Source of the DNA: Lotus japonicus
Lineage: Eukaryota; Streptophyta; Magnoliopsida; Fabales; Fabaceae
DNA length: 64,000 bases
Assembly (NCBI RefSeq): GCF_012489685.1
Contig: NC_080042.1
Span: 40,615,158 to 40,679,157, forward strand
Direction of reading: 5' to 3'
Shown here: piece after piece, positions 21,470 through 33,262 of the stretch
Numbering within the stretch: position 1 is the first letter of the stretch
How the letters are laid out: the number at the start of each line of letters is the position of its first letter
The notes under the pieces: generated by a model
What the model was told of the DNA's origin: nothing
Databases searched by the model: none
What the model saw: the letters and a program-made list of their open reading frames with translations, nothing else
Made by a program: the position numbers and the translations under genes

Positions 21470-23896
21470 GTGATGCCATTTGGGGTAACGAACGCACCTG
21501 CAATATTCATGGCTTACATGAATATGACTTTTCATACGTTCCTGGATCGATTCGTCGTGGTGTTTATCGACGATATCTTAATCTACTCGAAGAATGCCGA
21601 AGACCACGAGGAGCACTTGCGACAAGTTTTACAAGTGCTGAGGGAGAAGGTGTTGTATGCCAATCCTTCCAAGTGCGAATTTTGGCTCGAAGAGGTAAAA
21701 TTCTTAGGTCATGTGATCTCTAAGGAGGGAATAGCTGTGGACCCAGCAAAGGTGGAGACCGTATTGTCATGGGAACGGCCGAAGACAGTGACGGAGATCA
21801 GAAGTTTTGTCGGTTTGGCGGGATACTATCGCCGTTTTATCGAGAATTTCGCGAAGATAGTTGGACCTTTGACTCAACTGACGAGGAAGGACCAACCTTT
21901 TGCATGGACTGAAGCGTGCGAGACTAGCTTTCAGACGATGAAGGAACGGTTGACGACGTCACCTGTACTCGTCTTACCGCAACCGGAGGAACCTTATGAG
22001 GTATACTGTGATGCTTCATATCAAGGTTTGGGATGTGTGCTGATGCAACATCGGAAGGTGGTTGCTTATGCTTCAAGACAACTGAAGGTGCATGAGAAGA
22101 ATTATCCAACTCATGACTTGGAACTAGCTGCGATCGTATTTGCACTGAAGATTTGGAGGCATCACTTGTATGGATGCAATTTCACTATATTCAGTGATCA
22201 TAAGAGCTTGAAGTACTTGTTTGAGCAGAAGGAGCTGAACATGAGGCAGCGTCGGTGGATGGAGTTTCTTAAAGATTACGAGTTCACTCTACAATATCAT
22301 CCTGGAAAGGCGAACGTTGTTTCTGATGCCTTGAGCAGGAAGATGCACATCTCGTCGATGATGGTGAAGGAGCTGCAGCTGTTAGAGCAATTTCGAGATT
22401 TGAGCTTGGATGTGAGATTGTCCGAGGGAGAACTGAAGTTCGGGATGATCAGAATTACCAATGGATTGATGGAAGAAATCCGAGATCAACAGTTACAAGA
22501 TGAGTTTCTGCTCGGGAAAAGGAATTTGGTAAGTCAAGGTAAAGACCCAGAATTCAAGGTAGGAAGTGACAACATCCTACGGTGCAAGGATAGGGTTTGT
22601 GTGCCTAACAACCCTGAATTGAGAAGATTGATTATGGATGAAGGTCACAAGAGCAAGTTAAGCATTCATCCTGGAATGAAGAAGATGTACCAAGACTTGA
22701 AGATGAATTTTTGGTGGCCAGGAATGAAAAGACAAGTGGCTGAGTATGTAGCCGCATGTTTGACATGTCAGAAGGCGAAGGTGGAACATCAGAAGTCTTC
22801 AGGTATGCTACAAAGCTTGGATGTGCCAGAATGGAAATGGGATAGCATATCGATGGATTTCGTTGTGGCTTTGCCAAGAACTCAGAAGGGATACGATTCT
22901 ATTTGGGTAATCGTGGATCGACTGACTAAGTCGGCTCATTTCGTACCGGTGAGGACTACGTACAACGTGGAGAAACTATCAGAGTTATATATAGCGGAGA
23001 TTGTACGACTTCACGGAGTACCGACAAGTATTGTATCCGATCGAGACCCGAAGTTTACATCACATTTTTGGGGAGCTCTTCAAGAGGCTTTGGGAACAAG
23101 GCTGAGACTAAGTTCTGCTTATCATCCGCAGACTGATGGACAGACTGAGAGAACTATTCAGTCGTTGGAGGATTTGCTACGCGCTTGCGTTCTGGACAAC
23201 AAGGGGAGTTGGGATACCTTATTGCCATTGATTGAGTTCACATACAACAACAGTTTTCATACGAGCATTGGTATGGCACCGTATGAGGCTTTGTATGGCC
23301 GCAAGTGTAGAACACCTTTGTGTTGGTACCAAAACGGAGAAAATCTGTTGGTAGGACCGGAACTTCTGCAACAGACCACTGAGAAGATCAAGCAGATTAG
23401 AGAGAAGATGAGGACTTCTCAGAGTAGACAGAAGAGTTATGCAGATCAGAGGCGCAGAACTCTGGAGTTCGAAGAAGGAGATCATGTATTTCTGAGAGTT
23501 ACTCAGACGACGGGTGTTGGTCGAGCAATCAAGTCAAAGAAGCTTACGCCCAAGTTCATTGGACCGTATCAGATCACTCGTCGAATTGGACCAGTCGCAT
23601 ATCAGATTGCACTACCTCCATTTCTATCAAACATTCATGACGTATTCCACGTGTCACAACTGAGGAAATATATTGCGGATCCGACACATGTTATCGAGCT
23701 GGATGACATTGAGTTGAAGGATGATCTGTCTTTCGAGACACCGCCAATTAGCATTGGTGACACCAGGATAAAACAGTTGAGAGGGAAAGAGATCGAGCTA
23801 GTGAAGGTCATTTGGAACAAAGACACTAGTGATGCGACATGGGAGCTGAAGGAGAAGATTCAAGAACAATATCCAGAACTATTTACTAACCCTTAA
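21470..23896 (+). pseudogene. RT, RNase H, integrase and chromodomain of element C
   Basis: This 808-residue frame continues pol after the one-base frameshift. It has MPFGVTNAP and the RT catalytic box [12 protein letters not shown], then RNase H ([15 protein letters not shown]), the integrase zinc domain ([21 protein letters not shown]) and the integrase core ([28 protein letters not shown]). It ends in a chromodomain ([33 protein letters not shown]). All catalytic residues look intact, so removing the two frameshifts from the reading would leave no other visible lesion. The chromodomain is thought to guide chromoviruses to heterochromatin, which fits insertion into another retrotransposon. 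Confidence 0.93.
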
Positions 23897-23910
23897 GTTT
23901 CGAGGTCGAA

Positions 23911-23933
23911 ACTTTCTTTTTGGAGGGTAGTAA
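23911..23933 (+). other. Polypurine tract of element C
   Basis: CTTTCTTTTTGGAGGGTAGTA directly before the 3' LTR, the primer site for plus-strand DNA synthesis. Confidence 0.85.
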
Positions 23934-25463
23934 TGTAAGGCCCGAGTTTTAGGCTTATGTTAAGTGAATAAACTTTTTATTCACGATTAGGGTTGATGTA
24001 ATGTGAAGGGAAACCTGAACGAAAGTTTATTAAATGAAATATATTTATGAAGGAGAAAGTTCAGGAAAAGTTCAAGGATTTCATTATGATCGATAAAAGT
24101 TATAGCACGAACGTTTTACGCTTAAACCTAGGTCAGAAACCCTAGTATATAGCTAATTTTCACTTTTAGGCACGCTGGCAGTTAATTCCAAAAATCTTCA
24201 GAGAAATGTTAGAATTTCTCTTCTTCCATATATAACAATCGTTTCGAGGCGAAACTCTAGGATCTACGAACGTCCGATTCCAATCATCGGAAGTTTGCCG
24301 AAACCGAATCCCTGGTATTTCAAAACCCTAGAATTTCCCGACTTTGAGGACTTTATCTATTCAGAGCTTCAAATGAATATTCCACACGCGTACACCAATT
24401 TCTCTTGATGATTTCAATCTTTCTTCAGAAGGAAGTTTTCCATTCCGACATTCGAGGCAAAAAGCAACTTATCGGGTAAAATAGTTTTACACCGACTTTG
24501 CACCGACTTTGCATTAGTTGCCAAAAATACAAGGAGACATCTTCTTAGCTTGGGAATTCCTTTGCCAAAACCTATCTTAGAATTCATGGTGAATGACGCC
24601 GGAAAAATCGGATTCGCGGAACTTTCATTTTCCCGCGAATTTCCACCTTCTATATATAGCAAACAAAGGAAGAAAAAAACACAATTTTCCTCCATTTTCT
24701 CTCCTCTAAACCGCGGCCAAGAACAAGGAAGAAGGAAGAAGAGTTTTTCTTCATCGTTTGCTTGATCGTCGATCAATCAGTTGCTACTTCAAGGTTTCGA
24801 GGTATAGTCGCTAATCCTTACCTCCGATCGCTTTTTCCATAGCTTTTCTGTAGAGTTTTCTGAGCGGATAGTTTAAGGGTTTTTGCAAAACTATCCTGAA
24901 TCTTTCATTTCTGATTCTAAACCTCTTCTATGTATGCCCAAGATCACTTCTGCCGGATTAGATTTTCCGTTATGTCGCCGGAATCAATTTGAACCTAAAA
25001 TACCCATTTTATGTAGTTTTTGAGTAAAGTTCCAATCTTTAGGCTGTAAACTATCGCCTTAGCTTAGTGCTAGTAGGATTAGTTGTCATAAACGTCGTTG
25101 GTGACGTCCCTGCAAAATTTTATTTTTGGGATTTCAGTTTTGAAAATCCTAAGTTAAAAATCATGACCAAAATACCCCTGCGACAGTTTTTGATCCGATA
25201 ATTTTTCCGAGTTCAGAATACCCTTAGTTACGGCTTATGAAAGCATAGGAACCAAGTTTGATCGAAGAAAAATCGAACCCTACAATTACCTATAGTGGCC
25301 GAGAGCTATTAAGGGGGAGGAAGAAATTTCCTTTTCCGAAAACTTGTCTTTTCGCGCTAGATTATCGTACCTTAGAGTATAGATTACTTCGAGTAACCTT
25401 AGTAAGTATCGATAGCTTAGTTTCCGATAGATTCTGATTGATTTTTGTGGTTTTGTTCTAAAG

Positions 25464-25541
25464 GTGATTTTGAGGAATTTCCTGAGGATCAACACCTTGC
25501 TTGTGAAGAAGAGTTTGAAGTTTTTGCTGGAGAACCTTCAG
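25464..25541 (+). other. 78-nt AG|GT-bounded open block (C 3' LTR)
   Basis: No difference seen from 16658-16735. Confidence 0.4.
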
Positions 25542-27081
25542 GTGAGGGCTTCTCACTGAATCTCTAGTTAATGCTTAGGGTCGATATTTCGACATTGTTT
25601 ACTGTTTATGCACTGAGATTGTGTGTGATTGAAAATGTTTTCTGAGGCTTCGGCTGACAATGTAGATGATTCATCTACTGAATGTTTTTGAAGATTGACT
25701 TACATGCTATGTGCTATGTGGGTAATCTAGGATGTGTGGTGCATGCTTTATATGCTAAGTGCTAAGTGTTTATGATGCGATTTATTGATATATGACATGT
25801 TGTTGATTGTGATGATTTAAATATGCTTTACACTGAAAATCTGAGATTCTGAATGGTGAGAATAGCGGGCAGGTCATGCCGATTTTATTTTGAGAGTTTT
25901 GAGAAAGTTTGATAGGACGAACGAGGTTCGGGCCTTGTATAGGGTTTATGGATCGAGACATTCTCTGGAGTCATTTGGGGATTCGAAGATCCCGAGAACT
26001 TATAGGAATTGCGATAAGACTAAAAAGGATATTATTTTGAAAAGAAAATTCATAAGACATTAAACAACCTCTAAATCTTTAAGTAAGGGTAATAATCTCG
26101 AAAGGAGGCTTTGGATGAAAATCATAGTATGGAAAACGAGAAGTGTCGTTGGATCCAAGTGTTGAGTCTGTTGTTGTTGTGCTGTTGGAGCAGCGTTGGT
26201 TGTTGTGCTGTTGGAGCAGCGTTGGTTGTTGTGCTGTTGGAGCAGCGATGTTGTTGGGCTATCCTGGGGATAAGTCCGGGGAACCGTTAGTTCCCGAGTA
26301 TGTGATACTCTTGTGTTGTTGGAGCAGCGATGTTGTTGGGCTATCCTGGGGATAAGTCCGGGGAACCGTTAGTTCCCGAGTATGTAATACTCTTGTGCTG
26401 TTGGAGCAGCGATGTGTGTTGTGAAGTGTGTCTTTTGTCGCAGAATCGACTTTGCCTTAGGGTAAGATTTTAGAGACTTTAATTTACCTAGAACACGTGG
26501 CGACGTGTCGAGTGAGATCGGAGACGTTGGTTGACTAATCATCCTGCATTCATGCAACATTAATGGGGTATTAACACAGGACGTACTCTGGACCTCGTCG
26601 GATTCCAAAATGGTCATAAGACCCGGATTTCCGTGATAGAGCGTCTGTAGACGTCTCTTGTAGCAGACCGAAATGGCAGACCTACGGGTTACGGCTGATC
26701 TGACTACCGTTGTTGTTGGAGTAAGAGGCACGCGGGCCGAAATGGCACCACCGTGGCTGGTGAAGGGCTGATCCGTTGATGTCCATCCGTTCCGGATTGC
26801 ATATTGGTTGACTGGGTTAACCTGCATACATATCATGGAACATGCATACTAATTTAGTTGTTGAGTGTGATTGCTATTTGATTATCTTACTTGTAACATG
26901 CTAAGTGTTATTATTGCGTTCATGTTATTGTGGAACATGCAACCCTAGGAATGATATCTTTAGCTATAAGCCTAAGTGGCTATCTATTATTTGTACCTAT
27001 TGGATTTATTATCTACATAGTTCTTTAGAGTTGACCCTCGCGTCTTCTGTGTGTGTTTTGGCGGACAACGCCTTTTGTCAG

Positions 27082-27561
27082 ATGAACATTGCGGATTGGT
27101 TCGCAATGGTCCACCCTTCGGGGGGGATTAGGTACGAGATGATCGACCAGGACGACCCCGGGTCGTGGGTGGTTGACCCCGTGAGCCACCGAGCGACGTA
27201 TTCGGGGCGTATCATGGAGGACCACGTGGATAGTGGAGGACTCTTGAGGTCAGGAGTGTTGAGGCGATGCTCTATCAGCTTCAACTTGCCACCGGGCGTT
27301 CACTGTGGACCAGGTCTTGGAGGAGCACCGCCGCCACCGTCATCTTCAGAGGAGGAGGATCCCTCAGAGGAGATTCCAGTGGGAGTGCCTTCGGCAGGGT
27401 CTAGTGCACCCTCCGTTGCGATCATTGATGATCAGGGTTCGGGCCCTAAGCCCGTGAGTCCAGCATCGGAGAGTGTTGCAGGAGCGAGGGGAGGACGGAT
27501 AGGGTTGATAGACTTGGTCGTTCTGGATTCTGATTCAGACGACGATCATGCTAGCACATAG
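27082..27561 (+). CDS. LTR-embedded ORF of unknown function (C 3' LTR)
   Basis: Same 159-codon frame as 18276-18755, open throughout. I noticed two silent changes and one Ser-to-Gly change (LPPSVH to LPPGVH) between the two copies. In the 3' LTR it would lie downstream of the promoter of that LTR, so a read-out transcript from the 3' LTR could carry it without gag-pol. Confidence 0.45.
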   Translation: MNIADWFAMVHPSGGIRYEMIDQDDPGSWVVDPVSHRATYSGRIMEDHVDSGGLLRSGVLRRCSISFNLPPGVHCGPGLGGAPPPPSSSEEEDPSEEIPVGVPSAGSSAPSVAIIDDQGSGPKPVSPASESVAGARGGRIGLIDLVVLDSDSDDDHAST

Positions 27562-28718
27562 TTTTGAGTGTTGGTATGAGCTCCTCGAGTTAGGATTAGT
27601 GTAGGGGTAGAGTTTTAGCTCTGACAGTCTTGCTTCATTTGTTACTTAGGGGACAGGGTAGATCCGCCTATAGCTTTTTGTGTGGTTTCCTTACGGGAAT
27701 CACAGAGAGTTGGTTGGACTTAGGAGGTCTTATTTTCAGGCCATTGGGTCAGCTGATTCTCAGTTTTGAGGGATGGTGTTGCGGGCACTTCACCCTTTTC
27801 ATTTGGTTTGTATATATTGCCTACGGGCATTGCACTTTTCTTTCCGTCACTGGAGGTTACTCGTGACGAGGTTGTTACTTACAGCGGGGGCTGTTTATAT
27901 ATTGTATATTAGTTTTATTACTTTTCGCATTTGGGTTTTATTTAATTCAGTCTTGTCTTAGTTATTATCAAAAAAAAAATATTCACGTTTTTCCGCATTC
28001 AGTTTACTTTTGGTTACTAAAGTGACGCCACCGAAATCGGGGTGTTACATTGAAAGATGTGTCTTTTGTCGCAGAATCGACTGTTACCTTAGGGTAAGCT
28101 TTTAGAGACATTAATTTAGCTAGAACACGTGGCGACGTGTCGAGTGAGGTCGGAGACGTTGGTTGACTAATCATCTTGCCTCCATGCAACATTAATGAGG
28201 TATTAACACGGGACGTACTCCGGACCTCGGTGGATTCCAAAATGGTCATAAGACCGGATTTCCGCGAAAGAGCGTTTGTAGACGACTCTTAGTAGCAGAC
28301 CGAAATGGCAGACCTTCGGGTTTACTGCTGATCTGACTACCGTTGTTGTTGGAGTAAGAGGCACGCGGGCCGAAATTGTCCCACCGTGGCTGGTGTTAGG
28401 GCTGATCCGTTTGATGTCCATCCCTTTCCGGAATGCATTGGTTAACTGGGTTAACCGTCATATCATTGCATGCAACATGCATACTGACTTAGTTGTTGAG
28501 TGTGTTTGATAATTGATAATCTTATCTGATGCATGCTATTTGCTATTATTGTAGTTTACATTCATTGTGGAATATGAAACCCTAGGATGCTATCTCTAGC
28601 TATAAGCCTAAGTGGCTAATCTCTTATCTATATCTATTGGTGATATTACTTACATAATTCTTTGGAGTTGACCCTCGTGTCTTCTGTGTGTGTTTTGGCG
28701 GACTACGCCCTTTGTCAG

Positions 28719-28880
28719 ATGTCCATGGCGGACGGGATCACGACGGTTCACCCTTCGGGGGGAACTAGGGTTGAGATGCTGGAACAGGAGCGCATCACGG
28801 TTGCGAGAGGAAGACGGATGGTGTACATAGACTTGGTCGTTCTGGATTCAGATTCAGACGACGATCATGCTAGCATGTAG
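28719..28880 (+). CDS. Shortened LTR ORF in S1
   Basis: A 53-residue version of the LTR ORF: MSMADG, VHPSGGTRVE, then directly the acidic end VVLDSDSDDDHASM. Compared with element C, about 100 codons of the middle are missing, yet the frame is kept from start to stop. The conserved Trp after MAD is Gly. It may be a deletion derivative that happens to be in frame, or a selected short form. Confidence 0.35.
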   Translation: MSMADGITTVHPSGGTRVEMLEQERITVARGRRMVYIDLVVLDSDSDDDHASM

Positions 28881-29307
28881 GATTGAGTGTTAGTGTGAGC
28901 TCCTCGAGATAGGATTAGTGTAGGAGTAGAGTCTCAGCTCTGACTTTCATTTGTTTCTTTGGGGACATGGTAGTTTCCCGCCTATAGCTTTTTGTGTGGT
29001 TTCTTTACGGGAATCACAGGGAGTTGGTTGGACTTAGGAGGTTTCGTTTTAGGCCATCTGGGCTGACTCATTCTCGTTTTTGAGGTTTGTCTTGCGGACA
29101 TAGCCTTTACTTTAGTCTGTACATATTGCTTACGAGCGTTACACTCTCTACTTCCCGTCACTGGAGGTTTACTCGTGACGTGGTTAGCTACTTACAGCGG
29201 GGGCTGTAATATATATTGTATATTAGTTCAGTTATCTTTCGCATTTGCGTTTTATTTACTCCAGTCTTGTTTATAGTATCGACGAAAAAAAAATATTCAC
29301 GTTTTCC

Positions 29308-29421
29308 GCATTAAGTTTATTTTTGGTTACTAAAGTGACGCCACCGAAATCGGGGTGTTACATTGTGCATTAAGTTTATTTTTGGTTACTAAAGTGACGC
29401 CACCGAAATCGGGGTGTTACA
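29308..29421 (+). repeat. 59-bp tandem duplication of the S1 LTR end
   Basis: GCATTAAGTTTATTTTTGG starts at 29308 and 29367. The join between copies reads TGTTACA-TTGT-GCATTAAG. TTGTG is exactly the first five internal bases after the LTR in element C, so the join keeps a trace of the lost internal region. Confidence 0.85.
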
Positions 29422-29687
29422 ATCTACTCTTATGACCCTCATCCAAGATCAACTTCCTCAAAATATCTTGACATAGAGTCAAACACTTAATCTCAAGTAT
29501 CACGGCAATCATACTAATCACAGACACTCTCACAGTCAAGCAAACATCTTAGCAAACAAGTCTACCCAAATCTCACCGTGAAGCTTTGAAGACACCTTTA
29601 TCAAAAACAAAACACAACGAGTTCGGAAACTAGTAAGCCCAAAACCCTTAGTGCTCTGGTTTCTCAACCGGAGCTCTGATACCACAA
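29422..29687 (-). mobile_element. Remnant B, internal part next to its 5' LTR, with PBS
   Basis: The first codons on the left (29422-29460, minus strand) continue the integrase fragment of 12541-12690. On the right the minus strand reads TGGTATCAGAGC (PBS, 29673-29684) beside the LTR. Only about 230 bp separate integrase from PBS, so gag, protease, RT and RNase H were deleted from B before S1 arrived. Nothing else is readable here. Confidence 0.8.
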
Positions 29688-30737
29688 TGTAACGCCCCAA
29701 TTTCTCGAGTGTCACACAATAACCAATTAATCCAATTTTCGTAAAGAATTTTTGTCGATCCAATTATTATTCTTTGATTAATGACCAAGGTTCATTAATT
29801 GCGAAACTCTTGAAAGATTAACTTTTACAAATCTCGCGGAGGTAAACATCATCCCAAAACTTTTGAAATAAATAAAATAAGTATGAAATATACATCTAAA
29901 ACCAAAGTAAATTACATCAGCTTTATTTATCCAAATGAAAGCAAAATAATTGTTCAGTGCTTCCCGAACTCGGTACTCTCAACCCAAAGATAAAATGGAT
30001 GTCTCTCAACCCAAACCTATTCCTTGGCCTCTTCCTCTTTATCTTCTTCTTCTTCATCAGGAGTGTATTCGTCATCCGGTAGTGGCTCGTCACGGAGTAT
30101 CAGCTCCCAAGAATGGGTCGTCGCCGTTATCTTCACGACCATCTACCCCCCCCTCCCACAAATAGCAAATAAACATGCAGCACAAGGGCCAGGTCGCAAA
30201 AACAACATAATCACAAACATAACATAATACACAGTAATCATTCGCTTATGGAATTAATTTTTATAACAGTTAGTCAGTTAAACTAACGCATCCTCACATC
30301 ACACAACCCACCAAAACACCTTGGCCAATCACATACATCCGCAGATGTACAATCACATGGATTCACAATGATCCATAATCACAAGTCTCACGGTGACCGC
30401 AGTCAACCAAATCACGAAGATCCACACCGATCCACAAATCACCCTCGCGTGCAAGCTACCGTTTTTCTCTAACGGCACCATCGTTCTCTTGGTACATAGT
30501 CTCACCTAGACCTATGTTCCATTATTTCACGTTTACTTGCAAGCGAGTTAAATTTCATTCTTTTTAGATTAAGGCTCTAAAGTCAATCCTAGAGTCTTAT
30601 TATGCTCTTCACACAACAATATCAACAGTACAACAATCACAAGGGACAAAGGGGATTACAGCTAGGTGAGCGACCCTTTGACCGTTAATCAAAGAGCAAT
30701 ACCAGTAAATTAAATATTCAAGACATGACAATGATGT
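29688..30737 (-). mobile_element. Partial 5' LTR of remnant B
   Basis: On the minus strand it ends GACACTCGAGAAATTGGGGCGTTACA-like, beside the PBS. It is a diverged relative of the other Tekay-type LTR ends (GTTACA with a preceding TGACACC/TGACACT). A related end in the plus orientation is K (50179-50838). It stops at 30737, where copia D sequence begins without a visible LTR, so a deletion joined the two. Confidence 0.75.
30017..30142 (-). CDS. Small acidic ORF in the B LTR
   Basis: A 41-residue frame that starts at an ATG right after GGGGGGTAG and ends in a long acidic run (DDEYTPDEEEEDKEEEAKE). It has no similarity I can see to the PSGGIRYE core. Its place (about 330 bp before the LTR end), its AG-ATG start and its acidic tail are like those of the LTR ORFs in C and E. 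May be chance. Confidence 0.25.
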   Translation of the reverse strand: MVVKITATTHSWELILRDEPLPDDEYTPDEEEEDKEEEAKE

Positions 30738-31561
30738 GAATGCCCATTTGGTTCCAATGATGGGAGCGCCTTGAGGTTTCTTGACAAGGTTCCAAACATC
30801 ATTCTTGGAGAATTGATTCAGTTCTTCTTCCATTGCCAAAATCCAGTCTTTGTCTTGCAGAGCTTCATCAATTGATTTTAGTTCAATTAATGATACCAAT
30901 CCCTTCAGACTAAGTAGAGTCTCTTCAAAGGGTCTGAATGCTGATCTGGTTCTGACTGGTTCATTTGTGTTTCTCAGAATCAACTCCTTAGGGTGAGAGG
31001 CAACAATTATGCTCTTCCTCTGAGGTTGTGAATCAGAGGGACCAACTTCCTCTCGCTCAGCTTCCTCCGGAGCTTTGCCTTTATCAGAAACATTTATACT
31101 CATATCTGCAAACTTTTCAACTAGCTTTGACTAATCAGAGTCAAGCTTATCATCAAATCTAACATGAATAGATTCTTCAATGGTTTTAGCATCAGTATTA
31201 TAAATTCTAAAGCCTTTAGAACGTTCAGAGTAACCAAGTAATAGACATTTAGAAGATTTAGAATCAAACTTATGTAATCTATCCTTAGTGTTCAAAGCAT
31301 AGCAAACACAACCAAAAAGATGAAAGTAAGAAATGTTTAGTTTTATTTTCTTCCACAATTCATAAGGAGTCTTCAAAATTGGTCTGATAGAGATCCTGTT
31401 CTAAATGTAACATGCTGTATTTACTGCCTCAGCCCGGAAGTGCTTTGCCATGTCAGTTTCTTGAAGCATAGTTCTAGCCATCTCTTGAAGAGTTCTATTC
31501 TTCCTCTCAACAACACCATTTTGTTGAGGAGTTCTAGGACAAGAGAAATCATGTGCAATTT
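30738..31561 (-). pseudogene. Copia D: integrase end and start of RT
   Basis: Minus-strand pieces read HDFSCPRTPQQNGVVERKNR, ARTMLQETDMAKHF (integrase core end), then TPYELWKK, YFHLFGCVCY, KCLLLGYSERSKGFR, and finally ALQDKDWILAMEEELNQF, NDVWNLV and GTKWAF (RT start). They are interrupted by stops (for instance after NTAC and at the frame ending KLDSD). The order and motifs are Ty1/copia. With its gag this fits the SIRE/Maximus group. RT stops at GTKWAF, where LTR B sequence follows, so the 3' half of D is gone. The right edge is the insertion site of LTR G. Confidence 0.9.
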
Positions 31562-32563
31562 TGTTGGTCAATCTGCAAGTGTACAGAATCTACCCGGTTT
31601 TAAATTATCGAACCACAGGGAATTGGTGTGGCCATTCAGTTTAAGCCTCGACTTCATGGTAGGAAAGCGAGTAAAATTCAGTTTTAAAGGTTGGTTGTTC
31701 GTTGTGATACTTAATTAGAAAACTAACAAAGATAAGTGTGTGATAATCAATGGTGAGAATGCCTTGGGTTCTTGCTTGACTAATTCAGTTCTAATCAACC
31801 TATTCTACCCACAAAACTCTGAGTCTCTCCTTGATTCTCTAGCCTAATCAATTATCTATCGATGCCTCGCATAGACAATTCTCTCAAGTCAAAAGATAGG
31901 CACAATTCCTTGATAACCTAAACATTTTCTAAAGGCATTAAGCATGCAATTCAGGCCAACAAACCCCAACCCTTTCTCTATTCCTAGTAGCAAGCATAGA
32001 AGGAGTAATCCCACAACAAGTCCCTAATCTATAAAAAACTTCCGTTCTATTATAGAAAAGCATAAAGCTAGTTCGCGATCAAGCTTAAAACATAAAGCAT
32101 GGATGTGAGATTCAAGGGTTTACTCAGAGGATTAATGAATAGAAATAGGAATTAAGATTAAAACATCATAAGTCTTACAAAGAACCCAAAGCAAAGGGGT
32201 TTAGCCAATCATGGCTATGAAATCCATACAAGAAAGTAAAGATGAAACCTGGAACATAAGGCTTAGAGAAAGCTCCAGAACTCAAACCCTCTCTTCTAAC
32301 TTATGAAAATATGATAAAATGAAAAAAGGTTCAAAGAGAAAAGTCAAAAAACCAATTTATAGGCAAACCAGGCGAGTCTGGGCCCTTAGGCGCCAATTCA
32401 AAGTGAAAACAACGCCTCTGGAAGGCAATTGGCGCTCAGGCGCTCAACAGGGGCGCTCAGGCGCCAATTCCTTTCTAGCATCATGCAAACATCGATCCAA
32501 TTGGCGATCAAGCGCTCGTGTTGAGCGCCTGAGCGCTCTCTACATGCTAGAAAGGTTCTTGAA
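31562..32563 (-). mobile_element. Solo LTR G (Athila-like), left part
   Basis: Matches the LTR of element N (60457-61842) along its length, starting TGTTGGTCAATC. Strand is set from the coding strand of N. It is cut by LTR E at 32563 and resumes at 42921-43275, ending GGGTCATCA. Flanks are AATTT (31557-31561) and AATTC (43276-43280), a 4 of 5 match fitting an aged duplication. The copia integrase frame continues across it, which proves insertion into D. Total length is about 1357 bp. Confidence 0.88.
32380..32538. repeat. GC-rich palindrome cluster in LTR G
   Basis: About five copies of a 12-14 bp dyad built from GGCGC/GCGCC arms (GGCGCTCAGGCGCC, GAGCGCCTGAGCGC and variants), often next to AATTGG. 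They stand out in an AT-rich LTR and recur, with different centres, in LTR N (61284-61455). Confidence 0.75.
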
Positions 32564-33233
32564 TGTAAGACCTGGATTTACAGAGCAAGTTAATTTCCGA
32601 CTCACGCGTAGAATCAGTGTAAGCGTGACAGGAGTTTGCTGTTCGAGAAAGATTAATGAAGAAGAAAGTTCAGGAATTGCTTGAGGAATGTTTCATAGTT
32701 GTTTTAGGAATTTGTGCGAGTCGTCTGCACACCTGCCTTATGGCGAGAGTGTCCAGAATAGGCTAATTTCGCTTTCAAAGCAACGTTTAAGTGAGGTTTC
32801 AAATCCTTGGGAAAATAAAAAGTTCTCTTTATTTTTCCTTCGACCAGTGTTTCATTTCGGAACCCTGGACTGTACGCACGATAGTATTCACTTCTCGGAA
32901 GTCCGACGACGCTAATTTCTTTGCTTCGAAACCCTAAATTCAAACACTGGATGAAGACTTTTTCTATTAGGAGCTTTTAACGAAGTTTCCGTCTGCGTTG
33001 CCAGATTTTTTTCGATGTTTCCAATCTTTCTTCAGAACGAAGTTTTGTCATCTGACCATCACAGCAAAAAGTAGTTTTACGGGACAGATTAACTTACACC
33101 GCTTTTGGGATTTTAGGGATCGTTTTTCCCAAATGTTAGAGATTTGTTTTGAGTTCTGGAATTTTGTCCCCAGAATCTCTCTTAGAATTCATCGATGAAG
33201 GTGCTGTAAAAATCAGAATCGCGAAATTTTCAT

Positions 33234-33262
33234 TTTCCCGCGATTTCACCTTCCTATAAATA
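33234..33262 (+). promoter_or_regulatory. E2F-like motif and TATA box, LTR E
   Basis: TTTCCCGC at 33234-33241 and TATAAATA at 33255-33262, 13 bp apart, as in LTRs A, H and M. Confidence 0.65.

Larger units (their letters stand above)
15118..28049 (+). mobile_element. Element C, complete Tekay-type Ty3/gypsy chromovirus
   Basis: A full-length 12,932-bp element flanked by perfect 5-bp duplications TTGAA (15113-15117 and 28050-28054). The order is 5' LTR, PBS, gag, protease, RT, RNase H, integrase, chromodomain, PPT, 3' LTR. The integrase C-terminus carries a chromodomain, and the large LTRs and tRNA-iMet PBS fit the Tekay/Del clade. The LTRs are 4126 and 4116 bp. By eye they differ by about 13 substitutions, an 11-bp indel (a tandem GCCGGAATTCC-type duplication near 16160 present only in the 5' LTR) and a one-base A-run change, so the insertion is young. 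Two frameshifts in gag-pol make it non-autonomous as sequenced. Confidence 0.96.
23934..28049 (+). mobile_element. 3' LTR of element C (4116 bp)
   Basis: Pairs with 15118-19243 and ends in the TSD TTGAA. It carries the same internal features: E2F-like/TATA at 24629-24658, 78-nt block at 25464-25541, hairpin repeats near 26161-26415, and LTR ORF at 27082-27561. Confidence 0.95.
28055..29421 (+). mobile_element. Solo LTR S1, right part, with duplicated end
   Basis: Continues S1 after element C, starting AGATGTGTCTTTTGTCGC. This matches the interior of the C LTR near 17610. It holds a shortened LTR ORF (28719-28880). The last 59 bp are duplicated (29308-29366 and 29367-29421), so the LTR end TGTTACA occurs at 29362 and again at 29421. 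The second is followed by the TSD ATCTA. Confidence 0.9.

Noticed and set aside
15118..28049. Element C as the source of proteins for element A
   Set aside because: C itself has two frameshifts, and its LTRs are a different subfamily from A; an intact A/E/H-type relative is more likely.
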